Below are positions 5,245-6,072 of a DNA stretch of 6,072 nucleotides, one piece after another (position 1 is the stretch's first letter; every line of letters begins with the position of its first letter). Source of the stretch: an uncultured Bdellovibrio sp. (GTDB lineage: Bacteria; Bdellovibrionota; Bdellovibrionia; Bdellovibrionales; Bdellovibrionaceae). The translations under genes were made by a program, and so were the position numbers. Location of the stretch: positions 1 through 6,072 of the forward strand of contig NZ_CAMLDV010000193.1 of assembly GCF_946478835.1 (NCBI RefSeq), in the 5' to 3' direction. The notes beneath the pieces are model-generated. The model ran no database searches. It worked only from the letters and a program-made list of their open reading frames with translations, and had not been told where the DNA came from.

Positions 5245-5967
5245 TTAGCGACGTTTGAATTTTCCAGTCGCAATCTTTGTCGCCACGTTGTTATACGGGA
5301 AATAAAGATCGTATGTGAAATAACCGTCTTTCAAAGTTCCTTTAAGAACTTGGATTTGGATCAATTTCAATCCGCCACCATTCCAGTAAGAACCTTGGGC
5401 TCTGATTTCGAAACCCTGACTGTTGTTAATTAAACTGAACGTGTTGTTTTGGTTCAAGTAAAGCGGATTGAAAGCCATACCGCCACCGTTGATACCAACA
5501 CTCAATGTATATTGATACCAGTTGGGAGCAGGGTAAGCTGTGAAAGAAACAGCGGGTTTCAATGAAGAATCAATACTGAATTCGATCTGGAAAGATCCTG
5601 AAACCCAGTTGTTGCAATCAGCAAGGCCGGCTTCCCAACCCCAAATATTTCTATCACAAACCGCCATCGCTTGTTTCAAGAACTCTTTAAAAGCTCCTGT
5701 ATTTACGATTTGCATGTCGCCATTTTGCGTGCTGACGCCATAATAGCTATTAAAGAAATATCTGTTGTAGTCGTAGTAGCGAACAACGCCGTTATTAGGA
5801 ATAACGCCTGTGCCGTTAACACAAACAGTTCCGCTTTGCACCTGACCCGGTGGGCAAGTGATAACTGGAGGAGTGACGATAGTTTGACCGTCACCACTGT
5901 CTTTCGCGCAACTGACCATCAACAAGGCGGAATAAATCGCCAGAAATGATGCCATTAGCTTCTTCAT
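5245..5967 (-). CDS. Predicted lipoprotein of unknown function
   Basis: I do not recognise a functional family. The 240-residue product starts with a lipoprotein signal peptide: KK, a hydrophobic stretch and LLMVSC with Cys20 as the probable lipidated residue. Met at -3 makes the lipobox slightly off consensus. A short Pro-rich linker follows (about 23-37), then CPPGQVQSGTVCVNG at 38-52, with Cys38 and Cys49 placed to form a small disulfide loop. A second Cys pair, Cys104 and Cys118, flanks a Trp-rich stretch. The rest is rich in Tyr, Asn, Gly and aromatic residues with alternating hydrophobic patterns, suggesting a mainly beta structure. The protein ends GKFKRR. The ATG at 5967 has a GAGAGAGG ribosome site 5 bases upstream. 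The CPPG..C module resembles short modules I recall from secreted Bdellovibrio proteins, which is memory rather than a database result. Location (inner or outer membrane, periplasmic or surface) is unknown. Confidence 0.85.
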   Translation of the reverse strand: MKKLMASFLAIYSALLMVSCAKDSGDGQTIVTPPVITCPPGQVQSGTVCVNGTGVIPNNGVVRYYDYNRYFFNSYYGVSTQNGDMQIVNTGAFKEFLKQAMAVCDRNIWGWEAGLADCNNWVSGSFQIEFSIDSSLKPAVSFTAYPAPNWYQYTLSVGINGGGMAFNPLYLNQNNTFSLINNSQGFEIRAQGSYWNGGGLKLIQIQVLKGTLKDGYFTYDLYFPYNNVATKIATGKFKRR

Positions 5968-5996
5968 ATCAACCTCTCTCGTCTCGATAAACTTCT

Positions 5997-6072
5997 TCAG
6001 TTAATCTGCAATACATGAGTCATGCCATCGCCGAGTGTTCCCAAGAATTCGCTAAAGATGAGCTGACGGAAT
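5997..6072 (-). CDS. Possible C-terminal end of a further gene (partial, uncertain)
   Basis: A minus-strand frame is open from the right edge to a TGA at 5997-5999. It encodes FRQLIFSEFLGTLGDGMTHV followed by LQIN and a stop. If real, it would end 29 bases before the lipoprotein ATG, consistent with the one-strand gene order here. The exactly opposing plus-strand frame is also open, from ATG at 6015 to the edge (MSHAIAECSQEFAKDELTE), but it has no Shine-Dalgarno sequence. Only about 25 codons are visible and no family is recognisable. I favour the minus strand slightly, on context alone; purine-first codon bias mildly favours the plus frame. Confidence 0.35.
   Translation of the reverse strand, partial: FRQLIFSEFLGTLGDGMTHVLQIN

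Noticed and set aside
5671..5949. Plus-strand frame opposite the lipoprotein gene
   Set aside because: It is antisense to an open frame with a signal peptide, lipobox and strong ribosome site, and has no features of its own.
1..6072. CRISPR array, insertion sequence, tRNA/rRNA, toxin-antitoxin or defence cassette
   Set aside because: I looked for spaced direct repeats, transposase-like frames, terminal inverted repeats and tRNA-like cloverleaf arms and saw none. The window is filled by housekeeping and transport genes.

Overview
The window reads as ordinary chromosomal sequence from a Gram-negative bacterium of moderate GC, with every well-supported gene on the minus strand. A Bdellovibrio-like predator (Bdellovibrionota) is my best guess. 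It rests on the HU/YacG/PfkA/Liv protein flavour and on a secreted lipoprotein with a short Cys-Pro-Pro-Gly ... Cys module after the lipobox, a style I associate with that group. The assignment is tentative because no rRNA or marker phylogeny is available here.

Layout in transcription order, right to left. At the right edge (about 5997-6072) there is a fragment of uncertain coding strand. Next is a 240-residue predicted lipoprotein of unknown function (5245-5967), a 45-base gap holding a perfect 8-bp hairpin, and yacG (4972-5199), a small zinc protein predicted to inhibit DNA gyrase. A 159-base gap follows with a good sigma-70-like promoter and a structured leader, then an HU-family nucleoid protein (4540-4812) closed by a strong terminator with a UUCG loop. 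After a pyrimidine-rich leader comes pfkA (3434-4423), an ATP-type 6-phosphofructokinase. A 56-base gap with a 7-bp dyad leads into a branched-chain amino-acid ABC importer operon: livK (2256-3377), livH (1344-2246), livM (373-1344) and the start of livG (1-392, running off the left edge). LivF, the second ATPase, would be expected just beyond.

The four liv genes are tightly packed: a 9-base gap, a 1-base overlap and a 20-base overlap. This argues for a single transcript and translational coupling. LivK captures the amino acid outside the inner membrane, LivH and LivM form the channel, and LivG (with the expected LivF) powers it. PfkA is the committed glycolytic step. Its position just upstream of an amino-acid importer may place both under common control, but the sequence does not prove this. 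HU and YacG both affect DNA topology and are neighbours, although HU appears to have its own promoter.

I found no mobile element, CRISPR array, tRNA/rRNA or defence-like cassette, and nothing I would call a new system. The points worth a second look are small: structured intergenic RNA, a pfkA start without a Shine-Dalgarno sequence, an unusual tail on YacG, an unusual Trp in HU and the unknown lipoprotein.
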